A stretch of DNA of 64,000 nucleotides from contig JACEFZ010001379.1 of assembly GCA_014155875.1 (NCBI GenBank), forward strand, positions 356,001-420,000. The letters are read 5' to 3'. Shown piece by piece: positions 44,966 to 56,756 of the stretch. Position 1 is the stretch's first letter. The number at the start of each line of letters is the position of its first letter. The position numbers were made by a program, and so were the translations under genes. The stretch comes from Cepaea nemoralis (lineage: Eukaryota; Mollusca; Gastropoda; Stylommatophora; Helicidae). Below the pieces are notes generated by a model, which saw only the letters and a list, made by a program, of their open reading frames with translations, was not told where the DNA came from and searched no databases.

Positions 44966-45959
44966 CGACCCTGTCGTATATCAAGCGACTTTTTAAAGCA
45001 TTTTTATAATAGCTCGCCTTATGACATCTTTGTCAAAACTGTGTACAATAATCTTTCCACATACCGTTTGGTTATTGCGTGGTGGTTTAATTCCAGATAT
45101 TTGCACCCTTTGACAAAATGCCCGTTTACTCAAGCCCAATGCATGCATTGTTCTTTTTTCGGAATTTGTAATAGTATAAAACAGTTTCTTGCGATCAGCT
45201 TCTTGACAAAACTATGTGTACAACTTCATAGCGATTCTTTGAAGTGTACAATTTCGCATTAAAGCCCTTTGAAAAATATTCACACATTTCAATGTTAGCG
45301 ATAAGTGATAAGATTTAAAAAAAAAAAAACAAAAAAAAAAACAACATATTAATCAGGTTTCATGAAATAACCCACATTTTGAGATACCTCTGAACAGTCT
45401 TAGTTTGAACAACGCGGGGGGTTGGCAAAAGGCCAGTCCTGTGAAAACACGTACAATATTCAAAATTGAGCCCTGATTGTCTGGCTACGCTGTAATACAT
45501 TTAAAATTATGAATTTCATGTCAGACCCGTAAATTATATATCTCATATAAACAAACTTTAAAATCTGCTGTAAAATCTCCAGAACAAAATTTTTTTTGAT
45601 GGGTGGACATAATGATAAGGTTATATACTAAATCTCATCATTTTACCTCAGTTGGTTACTGAGATATTGATGTTTATATTGCGGCAAACAAATGTGGACA
45701 TACTATAGTGTTTCCCCCAGATGATTCAGGTACCTCAATGTCAGTAGATGCCATCCCACTGCCCAGGGGAAAGCGTTAACTAGGACAAAAGAAGGCTGTT
45801 ATTATGGGTTTGGGAATTGTAATAGTTTCATCAAGAGCCCATTCATTTACCTACTTGGTGGTTCCTGGTTCAGAGTTTCCTTGGTATCGGCTTTGTTTGG
45901 TCACATGACTGTTTCAGGATCGACCTAGAAAGTATGAGCTTTGCTTCACTATTCCACAC

Positions 45960-46200
45960 CTGCCTATATCCTGATGGCTCTGCATTCGACTCCCCATCGT
46001 GGCGGAGATTTAAAATAACAAAAATGACTTGGGCCCTTAGGCTGACCAAGCTAACATGGGCACTAGGAAAACACGGGGGAAGGCAACGCGGCTGGCGTGT
46101 CGTTGATCACATCACCCATCGACTGCTGATGGATCTGTACAAGCTGGGCTAACTCTATATACCCGCTACTCCACAAGATGTGGACAATAGTCAGTTACTG
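45960..46200 (+). repeat. SINE-C family copy, degraded
   Basis: ATTCGACTCCCC box B relic at 45982 and central GGGCACTAGGAAAAC at 46059; tail CCGCTACTCCACAAGATG recalls 12008. Confidence 0.6.
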
Positions 46201-46394
46201 ACTGTCTTTGTACCAAATACTCTACAGGCCTCAATGTGTAGAGATGGGCCTTTGGCCGTTGACCTCCCACTATGACACGAAGGCGTGGAATTAAGTCCTT
46301 CACTTTCTGTTTTGGTTATACGATCAAGCATTGACAAGCTTCTGCGCTAACTGAAGTATAACTACGGTGTTCTATTTCTTGGGAGTCATACTAG

Positions 46395-46650
46395 CATAAT
46401 GGCCACACGCTCGCCTGTCGCCCAGTGGTCATCAGTTCGAATCCGTGAGGGGAGGTTCTTTGAAATAGACCTGAGCTACCAGGTCGACCCAGCCTAAAAT
46501 GAGTACCTGGAAATGTTTTAGACAATAAAAGGGGACGGAGTGATACTAACCTCATTCACCCCACTGTATACCAGTGTTGTCTATACAGATATAGGTCTAG
46601 TAGATGTGTCATATGCCCAATGCGTCTTGTGTCATGTAAAAGAGTCTCTT
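46395..46650 (+). repeat. SINE-C family copy
   Basis: Head: TGTCGCCCAGTGGTCATCAG and box B AGTTCGAATCC at 46435. Centre: CTAAAATGAGTACCTGG at 46492, shared with 11906. Tail CCCACTGTATACC. Nothing recognised from 46651 to 46950. Confidence 0.8.
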
Positions 46651-46954
46651 ACTGACTGTCCTGTTCTTATACTAAGTATTTGAGGAATACACACATCGAC
46701 AGAGCCCTAATCGAAACACTCAATTACCATTCCACGCACGAGAAATAAATTCACAGAAGCACAAAATACTATTTTTCTATCAATCAATCAGGTGCCTTCT
46801 CCATAATCACACATCCAGTTCATTCACTTCATTGTAATCAGACACGCTGATCATGTGAAAGATGTGTCCAGAACACAACAGGGATACAAATAAGTAAATT
46901 TTATATTTATATTTTCATGTAGTTTTTTTGTTCATGTTGTTGTGTCGGTTTGTG

Positions 46955-47480
46955 TTTGTTTATTCTCTGCTGACGAAGGCTTTAGCCGCAACATCCATTT
47001 TGTTTCTTGTGATCGTGTAAAGCTCGCTGTCTATTTCTTGTTCTATGTGGTGATTCATTCGTCCCCACACTGAAAATTGGCTGCAATGGATCTCCAGCAC
47101 TGTCTCTCGCCTTGACTGCATGTACTGTCAGGTTGATATTCGTTCATCTCTTGATGTTATCTTCCCACGTGTATCATTGTCTACCTCTTGCTCGTTTGCC
47201 TTAAGCTTTGCCCTCCAGTGTGATGTTTATAAGAGCGTTATGTCTTGTAACCTGGGGGAAATATTTTACTTGCCTCTTTTTTATTTGTTTCATTAACTCC
47301 CTTTTCACTCCCAGTTTTTCTAAATCTCTGTATGTGTTTGTTTTTGTTTCCATGAAATACAACATATTCTTCTGTGTATCCACATATCCAGAGCCTCTAT
47401 TCGACTTTCTAATTGCTTGTTCATTGTCCAGATTTCTGCGCCATATAATTTTAAAGCGTTGTTAATCTCTCTAGATGGTA
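46955..47480 (-). pseudogene. LINE C-terminal fragment with 3' UTR
   Basis: Minus strand, 47480 to 47055: 'NALKLYGAEIWTMNKQ' style connector, 'DMWIHRRI', then 'LMKQIKKRQVKYFPQVTRHNAL' and 'LEGKAKGKRARGR'. These match in order the RTE-like C-terminal region. A 3' UTR-like segment at 46955-47010 (GTTGCGGCTAAAGCCTTCGT on minus) recurs at 58462-58490 on plus. Several stops. Different subfamily from the 37.9-kb element. Confidence 0.75.
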
Positions 47481-48524
47481 ATACTGATTTCATATTGTTG
47501 AAAACATTTTTAGCAATTCCTATTATGGTTTATTTATTTCTCTGACATCACACGCAATTAAAAGAAAGAACCCCAAAATAAGCCTAAGCCTTTCACTAAA
47601 TATATTTTGTTCAATAAATAACAAAGCGACCTCATGGGGAATAGGGCGCTAGAAAATGTTAAATTACACATATAGACCACAACCCAAGGAGAAGAAGTGG
47701 AGAAGAATTTGATGTGAGAATAATCGTCATGAGAACTGCTTGTTAGAACCCATTATGTTTGCGATGCTGCAGCCTCGGTGACGCCAGGACACAGAAAGGA
47801 CAACATACAAAACTGTTCAATAGAAGCTTGACGTCTGCGGGCGAATTAAAGAAGAGTAAATATAAGGCTTAAAGATACAGGGACGAAAGCGTTAAAAATT
47901 ATGCACAGATCCCCAGGTACTTGTCGGCGGCTGTGAAGTCCCGACAGATACTGCTGAATGGAGTGGAGTGGCGATTCAAAGAGGGACTCATCGGCTTCAA
48001 CGTAGCGGAGAAAATTGTATCGTTGCCGCTTTTGACAAATGCCAGGCACACTTCCTTATCTTACAAGGTCTTTTCTTGAATGGCCGCTTCTTCTTTCCGC
48101 TGTTGTCGCGACTGGGAAAGCATAAAGTGATATTTTTGTGAAGTGGTGAATGGGTTATTGTAATACACGGACATTTGAGTAACTACCACTTTTGATTTGT
48201 AAAGAGCAGTATATTCTTTACCTTTTGTAGTTTGGCTGTGAAGCAGACGTTGTGTCTTCTTTTGTTTTCTTTTTTATATCTGTTTAATTTTTTTTAAGTG
48301 TCAGAATCATACTTCGTTGTGTGTACTTCATAGCAACGGTTCCTAAGCTGTGTCCTCTAAGTTGCGCTTTTGTAATCATCATTTGCTGACGTCACACAGC
48401 AGTTTGTTAAGATCTGCAATGTGAGTGGCCTAGAAGTGAGACTTGTGTCTGCAGCTTGCGCACAATGGGAATAAATGACTCTGTAGATGTATGCAAAATA
48501 ATCGACACAACTGTTTACCTACCT

Positions 48525-48525
<1 letters not shown>
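47481..48525. other. No recognised feature
   Basis: No repeat or motif recognised. Confidence 0.5.
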
Positions 48526-48527
<2 letters not shown>

Positions 48528-48558
<31 letters not shown>

Positions 48559-49345
48559 TTCCTATCTACCCTCTCCATACCTATCTACCTATAACCTACC
48601 TACCTAACTACCTCCCTTTCTCCCTCCCTCCCTCCCTCCCTCCCTATCTACCTAATTAACTACCTACTTACTCACTTACCTGCCTGCCTGCTTGTCTGCC
48701 TGCCTGCCAGGCTGCATGCTCGTCTATCTATCAGTCAAGTTAACTGTCTCTCCGTCTGCCTATCTCTCCATCTCTGTATCTATCTGTCAGTCTATGTGTA
48801 TGTTTGTCTTCTGTTTATTTATCTGCCTATGTATCTATCAGTATGTCTGCGAGCCTGCATCTCTATCTGTCCATCAGTCCTTCTGTCTGCATGTCTATCT
48901 GTCCACCAGTCCTTCTGTCTACATGTCTATCTATCCGCCAGTCATTCTGTCTGCATGTCTATCTGTCCACCAGACCTTCTGTCTGCATGTCTATCTGTCC
49001 GCCAGTCCTTCTGTCTGCATGTCTATCTATCTGTCGATCCTTCTGTCTGCATGTATATCTGTCCGCCAGTCCTTCTGTCTGCATGTCTATCTATCCGTCG
49101 GTCCTTCTGTCTGCATGTCTATCTATCCGTCGGTCCTTCTGTCTGCATGTCTATCTGTCCGCCAGTCCTTCTGTCTGCATGTCTATGTGTCCGCCAGTCC
49201 TTCTGTCTGCATGTCTATCTGTCCGCCAGTCCTTCTGTCTGCATGTCTATCTGTCCGCCAGTCCTTCTGTCTGTATGTCTGTAAGTTCGTCGGTATGTCT
49301 GTCTGTTTGTCAGTCTGACTGTCTGCTTACCCTCCTGTCTGTCAG
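48528..49345. repeat. C-run, CTAC/CTCC simple repeats and a 32-bp minisatellite
   Basis: A 30-base C-run at 48528-48558 is followed by CTACCTAC and CTCC runs. From about 48850 a 32-bp unit, GTCTATCTGTCCGCCAGTCC plus TTCTGTCTGCAT, is repeated about thirteen times. Because 32 is not a multiple of three, all three plus frames stay open with the same peptide in shifted phase; these are not proteins. Confidence 0.97.
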
Positions 49346-49411
49346 TTGTATGTCAGTATGTATGTATTTAGTGTGAATGCGGTATAGTAAATATTAATGT
49401 TTTTAAAAAAA

Positions 49412-49552
49412 AATGACCAAGCCCTACAAGAAACAAATGAAAATCGTAAACTGATTAGAAAAATTCGTCGTAGACAGTCAGAATGTTTTGGTCATGTTAT
49501 GAGAAGAAATAAATTGGAGAACTTGGTGACAACTGGCAAGATCGAGGGAAAG
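49412..49552 (+). pseudogene. RTE-like LINE fragment
   Basis: Reads 'QALQETNENRKLIRKIRRRQ', 'CFGHVMRRNKLENLVTTGKI' and stops abruptly at GGGAAAGAGA, where the LINE-B tail begins. LINE-B may have inserted in it. Confidence 0.88.
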
Positions 49553-50042
49553 AGAGTTGAGTTGAGTTGAGTCAAGAACCGAAATCACTGCACTCAGGAC
49601 ATTCCCATATGTTCTCCGTCCCCTCGTTCAACAGCCAGCGAAGAGTCATAATACTAATCGTTCTCACCGCTATCTGATTAAAAGTTCTCCTGGTCTTCCC
49701 TCTCAGTTTTGAGATTCTTCCAGAACCCCTGCCGATTCCCCGCAATCTCATTCTTTCCACATATAGGTTCTCAATCTGTTCCTCCGCCTTCTCCACCTGG
49801 TCCCACAAGCGCACGACCACCTCCCCCTTGTCCATAGGCAAAATTCCACCAAGGGGTGCATTCCCTGCTAGCCTATCAGCCTGTTCATTTCCCCGTACAC
49901 CCGCATGGCCAGGGCAAAATATCCATACAATTCTCACGATCTGTGACCGCTGAAGCGACGAGAGCCATTTTATACGAAACATTCCTTTCTCCACCTTGTC
50001 TTTGAATCCGTAATGAATACAACGTGTGTTGCAGTAGTCTCC
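49553..50042 (-). pseudogene. LINE-B-like RNase H C-terminus
   Basis: Minus strand: 'FRIKWLSSLQRSQIVRIVWIF', CPGHAGVRGNEQADRLAG (last RNase H motif), then 'GSGRISKLRGKTRRTFNQIA' and 'CPECSDFGS' stop, with an (ACTCA)n tail (GTTGAGTTGAGTTGAG on plus at 49556-49571). It is open for about 168 codons. It is a different subfamily from 15971-16338, which ends CSECCDVGS. Confidence 0.92.
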
Positions 50043-50383
50043 TCTAGCTGATGATGATGATGATTGTAGTTTATACACTTCAAAAGCTACTTAATGTTTT
50101 CACAAGTTTCTTTCATATGAACTGCATGACCAACTGGAATTGACGGTAACACATTACCATTATTCAATAAAACAGCTTTAAGACTCGTCTTGGATGAATC
50201 AATGAAAATCCATCACTCTTCCGGTTTGTAATTGATTTTGAGGGCTACCATTAAACCAGAAATGTTGTGGCACGCCGAAAGGTCACCCTCTTTGGAAAAA
50301 AAAAAAGAACATAATAAGCGGTTTCTGGTGGTTGCTATACACAGAAATTCTAACATTTTCTGCCAGGAAATATATGTATATTC

Positions 50384-50432
<49 letters not shown>
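50384..50432. repeat. (TA)n microsatellite
   Basis: About 45 bp of TA directly before a CTAG element start. 50043-50383 holds only an ATG run (50049-50067) and nothing else recognised. Confidence 0.97.
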
Positions 50433-50433
<1 letters not shown>

Positions 50434-50566
50434 TAGCTGACCCGGCCCGGCTTCGCTCAGGCCCTGGCCGGGATCTATCTATATATCTATCTATCGTTTG
50501 GCCACTGACTTCTTCCCCTCCTCCATAAAGTCTGTTGAAGCATTAATTTAAACACTGTATACATTA

Positions 50567-50815
50567 TCTCTGCCGGTCTCTCTGGCTGAGGGGTTACACC
50601 ACTTTCTCCGTAATCCCGTTTATCACGCAGAGTCTCATAGCGGGCGAGAACTGGGAGCGGTTCGTCCCCCGCTGGTGACTTGCGGGATAACTGAGCGGCC
50701 GCTCAGAAAGCAATGGCAAACTACTGAGCGTAATCTTGCCAAGAAATCAACAGACAGCTGAAAGATGCTGCTGTTGACAGCAATGTCCTGTAAAGGATAT
50801 GCGAATTTAAAAAAA
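50567..50815 (+). repeat. SINE-G copy (variant head) ending in a microsatellite
   Basis: GGTCTCTCTGGCTGAGGGG at 50575 and TTTCTCCGTAATCCCGT at 50603, as in 16505-16735. Ends TGTCCTGTAAAGGATATGCG and an A-run that passes into (TATC)n. Confidence 0.88.
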
Positions 50816-51117
<302 letters not shown>

Positions 51118-51388
51118 ATCTATAGCCAGAGGACTTAACCTAAGATATAGCAATGCTACTAAAAGTTGTCCCTTTATATATTTTGTCTTATGTTAAGTCA
51201 TGTAATTTAATTATATAAGTAAATAGATCATGCTACACTAAAAAAAAAAAACTATGACAGTTGGTTGCACGGGAATGAAAGGAAGACGTGTAGAAATTTT
51301 CATCTCAATCGGATGGACCGTTATCGAACGCATCCAATACATCCCCAACCACACACCCACACACATACATTCTGTTTTATATATATAC

Positions 51389-51952
51389 TAGCTGACCCGG
51401 CCCGGCTTCGCCCAGGCCCTGGAGGGGATCTATCTATCTATCAGTCTGTCTGTCTGCTTGTTTGTCTGCCTGTCTGGCTGACCCGGCCCGGCTTCACCCA
51501 GTCCCTGGTGGGGAGCATCTCATTTAATTCATATAAGTAGTCATATAAGCTCTCCCGTTCCCGACTATCTGTCTGTCTATCTGTCTGTCTGACCGGGCCC
51601 GGCTTCACCCAGTCCCTGGTGGGGAGCATCTTATTTAATTCATATACGTAGTCATATAAGCTCTCCCGTTCCCGACTATCTGTTTGTCTGTCTGTCTGTC
51701 TGTCCCGGCCCCGCTTCACCCAGTCCCTGGTGGGGAGCATCTAATTTAATTCATATACGTAGTCATATAAGCTCTCCCGTTCCCGACTGTCTGTCTGTCT
51801 ATCTGTCTGTCTGACCCGGCCCGGCTTCACCCAGTCCCTGGTGGAGAGCATGTCATTTAATTCATATAAGTAGTCAAATAAGCTTCCGTTCCCGACTATC
51901 TGTCTATCTGTCTGACCGGCGTGGTTTCGCCCAGCTTTTGGCGCACAGTAAC
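51389..51952 (+). mobile_element. CTAG element E1, left part
   Basis: Starts CTAGCTGACCCGGC at 51389. It carries a tandem array with a unit of about 111 bp (CGGCTTC at 51489, 51600, 51711 and 51822, with GTCCCTGGTGGGGAGCAT and CTCCCGTTCCCGAC). It breaks off at GCGCACAGTAAC; the right part is at 55213-55691. On minus the array reads as a 37-residue repeat but has stops. Confidence 0.9.
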
Positions 51953-54900
51953 TGTGACGAAACGCGATTATCTGTCTTGGGTCGTCAGGATTCCGCACTA
52001 TTTTGGCGCGTCATCGGGGACTTTCCCAGCTAAGAATAGACTGAGGGAAGCCGATGAAGGACTTACGATCTAGAATATTCTCGAAAGACCGAAATTCGAG
52101 TAACCCGTGATGCTGGGTATCGCTCTAAATTCTCGTGCAGAGAGATCTAGAAACTCTAGGCGGGGAATGACGGTTTTCCCGAGAAAGTATCTTTTCTCGA
52201 GAAGCACTCGCTTCTAGTGCGCATTGAGTTGGCACGAAGCGGGAATGTGGCTAAATCAGTCATTCACTTACTGTCGTTGCCACAGAATAGACGCAGGCCG
52301 AATGTGAGCCGTTTTGTGTGCGTCTCCCCTCAACCATTATTCGGCTGACTGTAAGATCAAGGAAGATGAGAAGCCCTTGAAACAGTTCGGAGCTGTCTGG
52401 AGGTCTGGTTGTCCAATACAGGTAGATAATTGTTTAAATCATTTAACTTTGTACGTGTGTTCCACACGCCATTGTTCTAACCTCATTACCTATGCGGATG
52501 TCCTTGCATACTAATTAGCAAACCGATCGATAACGCAGTTGATGGCGAATCGTGTTTGTTTACCGTGTGCTCGTGAAACAGCTGATAGAAACGCCGTATT
52601 GTGTTGTAGGCGATGGGTTCCAAATGTGTGTATCATATTTTGACAATCGTTACATCTATTAGGTTGCTGTGTTAGAATAAAACCTAGATTAGTTCAGTCA
52701 GTGGCTGAAGCCCGAAGAACGGTTAGCCAACCAGGTAAAGTGGTAGGTGGATTTTCAGACAAAATTGTGCTTAGTTACTAAGTAAAGGAAGAACTTAGTT
52801 CTGTGCCACCAGGAATGATGTAACTAGGGTGTAATAACTTAATAGTGAATTCATTGTGTGGAACAGCGGATTTCTGTGGACAGGTAAGTTGCTGTGGTGC
52901 TATATTTATATATATATATATGATGGGACATTGTGTGTGTATATATATTAGGTCATGGCATGTGATACTTCCTGGAGTAAGTCCGAACGCCGAATAGGTC
53001 GTCGTGAGATAACACTGCGTGCCGTCGCGATATAAATGTGCGTTCTGAAATCTTGTCTCAGCTATCCTGTCTCTTTCGTACTGGCGCTAGTGCGAGTGAA
53101 TGCTCAGGTGCTGGAAGTATGGAAGGATGCAAGGAGGCTGTATGAGACTGGGGAAATATAGAATATGGGGGAGGTAAAAGCAAGTTATGAAAGTATGGGT
53201 TGGTAGGCCAAGCCAACGATGAAGTTCAGTCCATGCCAAGGCTAAACCACTTGGGGAGGACAGAACTGGAAGATCACCCTTGGAACATGTGGGGAACATG
53301 TATTCTCAAGAAGGCTTCTTGACTCTAAGGCAGAGTCTGATAAGAAGAGTTTGCTAGGGCAGGGGCAGGTGGTCCCACCAGCAAACAGGCTTGTGTACAT
53401 AGTGGATGCGATCATGTCCTATTCCTATATCCCGAGGGATGCGATATTGATCCAGCTTATGTTTCTTAATGTACATTGATGATGTTAGGACCGAGTCTAG
53501 GGACTCTTTACCTATGTTTAGTTCGATTAACTTAGAACTATAATAACAGCCTTGTATCACTACTGACGTTAGCGACGACTGGTAGATGATTAGGGAGAGG
53601 TGAGACCAAAGATCAGACTCGTCATTCTGATATCTTGCTCTGTTTGACGGGCTGTTCTGTGAGGCCAGCTGACATTTGCAAACCCATGCTATACTACTCT
53701 CCATATAGAGATAATGCTTTAGTTATATGCATAACTAAGTAGCATAACTGAGAGTTGAGTAGTTATTGGTAGGATGCATGTGGACTTATGTTTGGGCCAG
53801 TATACTCTCACCGGTCGCTCTTCCTTTTCAGGAGTTTGCCTGTTGAGGAACCAGTCAACTATAATGTTGTTGGCAGGAAACCACTTCGTGTGACAGAGCG
53901 AAGGGTTCAGTTCTTTACTTATCAAGCCAGACTCAACCACATCAGGTACCCAATATTGATTCACCATGAGTGAAGGTTGCCTCAAGATATACAACCACCC
54001 TGAAGGTGCACGTGTGAGAAGTGTTGGTTTGTGATTGTTCTGATAAATAGACGACACTATGTTTTGCTATGAACAGTTCAGCATGTTGAGTAATCAGGCT
54101 CAACGACAGGGAACACCGGTCCGTCTAGTTTGACGGGGGTTCTGCCTAAACGCAGAAGTAATTGATCTTCAGACACTTGAATGGTTCTTTGGACAGCTCT
54201 AGTGGCAGGTCTTGTGAAGAACTTCACCAAGTAGTGACGTGTGTCTAGATAACCCGGTGGAAGGGACTATGGGATTATAGTCCAACCTGAATTGTTGCCG
54301 TGAAATAGATGTCTGATTCTATTAATGTACTGTTGCAGTATCAAGATTATCAACTGTGTTATCCAAGAACTCAGTAACATTTTAGTAGCCATATCTGATT
54401 CTACAAGCAGTGTGACTGTAGGAGACCATTGAATTGGTCCGTGACACTTTTCCATTCATGTTCCGGTGCTGTGATAAAGGGACCATTAAATTGGTCAATA
54501 CCATAGCGGTTCTGCAGTAAGACTGTGTGATAAGGGACAGACCATTAGCTTGGTCAGTGATTCGTTAAGTTCTTCGAAGTAACGACTACTTGGAGTCAAG
54601 TCCAGGAGGATTGTCTTCCAACTGGTATTGTTCGAGAAGTGTATTAACAGTGACTCCGTGGGAGTGATAGAGATGCAGTTGGTCCAGTGAAGTGTGGTTC
54701 AGCAGTGACTCTAGTGTTGTGGATCCACGCTCGGGAGACAGAGTGGTCTCCAAGGTTCTAGTCATCTCACTGGAAGGAAGCCGGGTGAGTGGCGGACCGA
54801 CTGGACGGGACATCTGCATCCAATCTACTTCTCAACTCGATGAAGATACCTACATCTCTGAGTCTATCTCTACTCTATCTTCTATTTGTGTAAATAGATT

Positions 54901-55212
54901 CTTCTATCAGGATGTTCATTTCAGTTCTATATTCTCAAGGGTAGAATAAACTTTATGTAAGTTGACTTGCTCTTTGTATAATGATTGAGTGTGGTCTCGG
55001 ACGATGCCTCAGTGTTCATTGTTCCACAGGTGTAGGTAGTTAGTGGGGGTCTAGAATCTGGAGGGGCTTGTAGACGTAATTAACTAATATGAGATCAACC
55101 ACAGAGGAAAAAGGTGTATCTGCTCATCCAACCCCTGGGGCTAGAATACACGGGAGTGCCAGAGACACCTAGGGTGTGGTTCACTCTCGCTACCCAAGGT
55201 GAACTCGTCACA
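51953..55212 (+). mobile_element. LTR-like insertion, 3,260 bp, TG...CA ends, 5-bp TSD
   Basis: Starts TGTGACGA (51953-51960) and ends TCGTCACA (55205-55212), perfect 8-bp inverted termini of the TG...CA kind. GTAAC flanks it on both sides (51948-51952, 55213-55217). The same CTAG sequence is uninterrupted at 56241-56255 and, inverted, at 57218-57232, so the insertion is certain. No protein or internal direct repeat (two LTRs) is seen. AATAAA at 54945 lies about 270 bp before the end, as in an R-U5 layout. Best read as a long solo LTR or a non-autonomous element using an LTR-type integrase. A Ginger-type DNA transposon with TGT...ACA ends is the alternative. Strand is assigned from the AATAAA. 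Confidence 0.9.
54424..54555. promoter_or_regulatory. Three spaced palindromic motifs in the LTR-like element
   Basis: GACCATTGAATTGGTC (54424), GACCATTAAATTGGTC (54481) and GACCATTAGCTTGGTC (54540), 57 and 59 bp apart. Each is a near-perfect inverted repeat GACCA...TGGTC. If the element is an LTR they lie in the U3 part, upstream of AATAAA, so a protein-binding array is plausible. This is inference. Confidence 0.5.
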
Positions 55213-55691
55213 GTAACTTAAAAGAATGTCCTTCCACACACCATTCAATGAAAACTGTAGAAAAAGATGGGTTACAATGTTATGCATTATGCATTATTTT
55301 TATGCAAACTTTGAAAATGCCTTAAAGATTATATCATTATTTATTATAACTTATATGCCTGAAAATAACTATAGACAAAGAGTTTAACAATAGTGCAAGT
55401 AAGTCCAACAATATGACTATAAAGTAAATAGAAATGTTATTAAAAGTTATGCCCCTTGAAATAACTTTTCTAGAGTGAAGTCCCCCTGCTATATAGACAT
55501 TATATAATGAAAATGGAAAAGTAAATGTTATTAAATAAGTTGAAGATTTTACATTAAGAAATTATTATAGTCGGTTGCACAGGAATGAAAGGAAGACGTG
55601 TAGAAAATGTCATCTCAATCGGATGTACCGTTATCGAACGCATCCAAGACCCACAAACCCACAAACATACACTCTGTTTTATAGATATAGA
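55213..55691 (+). mobile_element. CTAG element E1, right part
   Basis: AT-rich body from GTAACTTAAAAGAATGTCC to the 3' end (AATCGGATGTACCGTTATCG, ACACTCTGTTTTATAGATAT). Joined to 51389-51952 it makes one element of about 1.04 kb, the size of E2. Confidence 0.92.
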
Positions 55692-56745
55692 CTAGCTGAC
55701 CCGGCCCGGCTTCGCCCAGGCACTGGATGGGATCTATCTATCTATCAGTCAGTCTGTCTGCTTGTTTGTCTGTCTGGCTGGCTGACCCGGCCCGGCTTCA
55801 CCCAGTCCCTGGTGGGGAGCATCTCATTTAATTCATATAAGTAGTCATATAAGCTCTCCCGTTCCCGACTATCTGTCTGTCTGTCTATCTGACCGGGCCC
55901 GGCTTCACCCAGTCCCTGGTGGGGAGCATCTAATTTAATTCATATACGTAGTCATATAAGCTCTCCCGTTCCCGACTATCTGTTTGTCTCTCTGTCCCGG
56001 CCCGGCTTCACCCAGTCCCTGGTGGGGAGCATCTAATTTAATTCATATACGTATTCATATAAGCTCTCCCGTTCCCGACTGTCTGTATGTCTGTCTGTCT
56101 GTCTGTCCCGGCCCGGCTTCACCCAGTCCCTGGTGGGGAGCATCTAATTTAATTCATATAAGTAGTCATATAAGCTCTCCCGTTCCCGACTGTCTGTCTG
56201 TCTATCTGTCTGACCGGCGTGGTTTCGCCCAGCTTTTGGCGCACAGTAACTTAAAAGAATGTCCTTCCACACACCATTCAATGAAAACTGTAGAAAAAGA
56301 TGGGTTAAAATGTTATGCATAATGCATTATTTTTATGCCAACTGTAAAAATACCTTAAAGATTATATCATTATTTAATATAACTCATATGCCTAAAAATA
56401 ACTATAGACAAAGAGTGTAACAATAGTGCAGGAAAGTCCAACAATATGACTATAAAGTATTTAGAAATGTTATTAAAAGTTATGCCCTTTGAAATAACTT
56501 TTCTAGAGTGAAGTGCCCCTGCTATATAGACATTATATAATGAAAATGGAAAAGTAAATGTTATTAAATAAGTAGAAGATTTTACATTCAGAAATTATTA
56601 TAGTCGGTTGCACAGGAATGAAAGGAAGACGTGTAGAAAATTTCATCTCAATCTGATGTGCCGTTATCGAACGCATCCAAATCCACAAACCCACAAACAA
56701 ACAAACATACAGATTACAGTCTCTTTTATAGATATAGATATATAT
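55692..56745 (+). mobile_element. CTAG element E2, complete, left arm of palindrome
   Basis: CTAGCTGACCCGGC start at 55692, ~111-bp array (about 55800-56215), uninterrupted junction GCGCACAGTAACTTAAAAG at 56241, AT-rich body, TATAGATATAGATATA tail. It abuts E1 head to tail, with no sequence between. Confidence 0.93.
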
Positions 56746-56756
56746 ATATATATCTA

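Larger units (their letters stand above)
43361..45707 (-). mobile_element. Mariner/IS630-type DNA transposon with 23-25-bp TIRs
   Basis: 43361-43385 (TATAGTATGTCCACATTTGT and five more bases) and 45683-45707 are perfect inverted complements. Each arm ends in TA, the target of the Tc1-mariner superfamily, so the element proper is about 43363-45705. Inside are a minus-strand DDE transposase remnant, two SINE-D copies facing opposite ways and a (GACA)n run. An A-run lies at 45316-45341. Confidence 0.9.

Noticed and set aside
46965..46995. Hammerhead ribozyme-like core (CTGACGAAGGCTTTAGCC and a similar one at 58490 on minus)
   Set aside because: The required GAAA is GCAA in both copies and there is one extra base before the central stem; more likely a conserved LINE 3' UTR hairpin.
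48692..49376. Three long overlapping plus-strand reading frames (162-208 codons)
   Set aside because: All three translate the same 32-bp minisatellite in shifted phase; no start context or domain.
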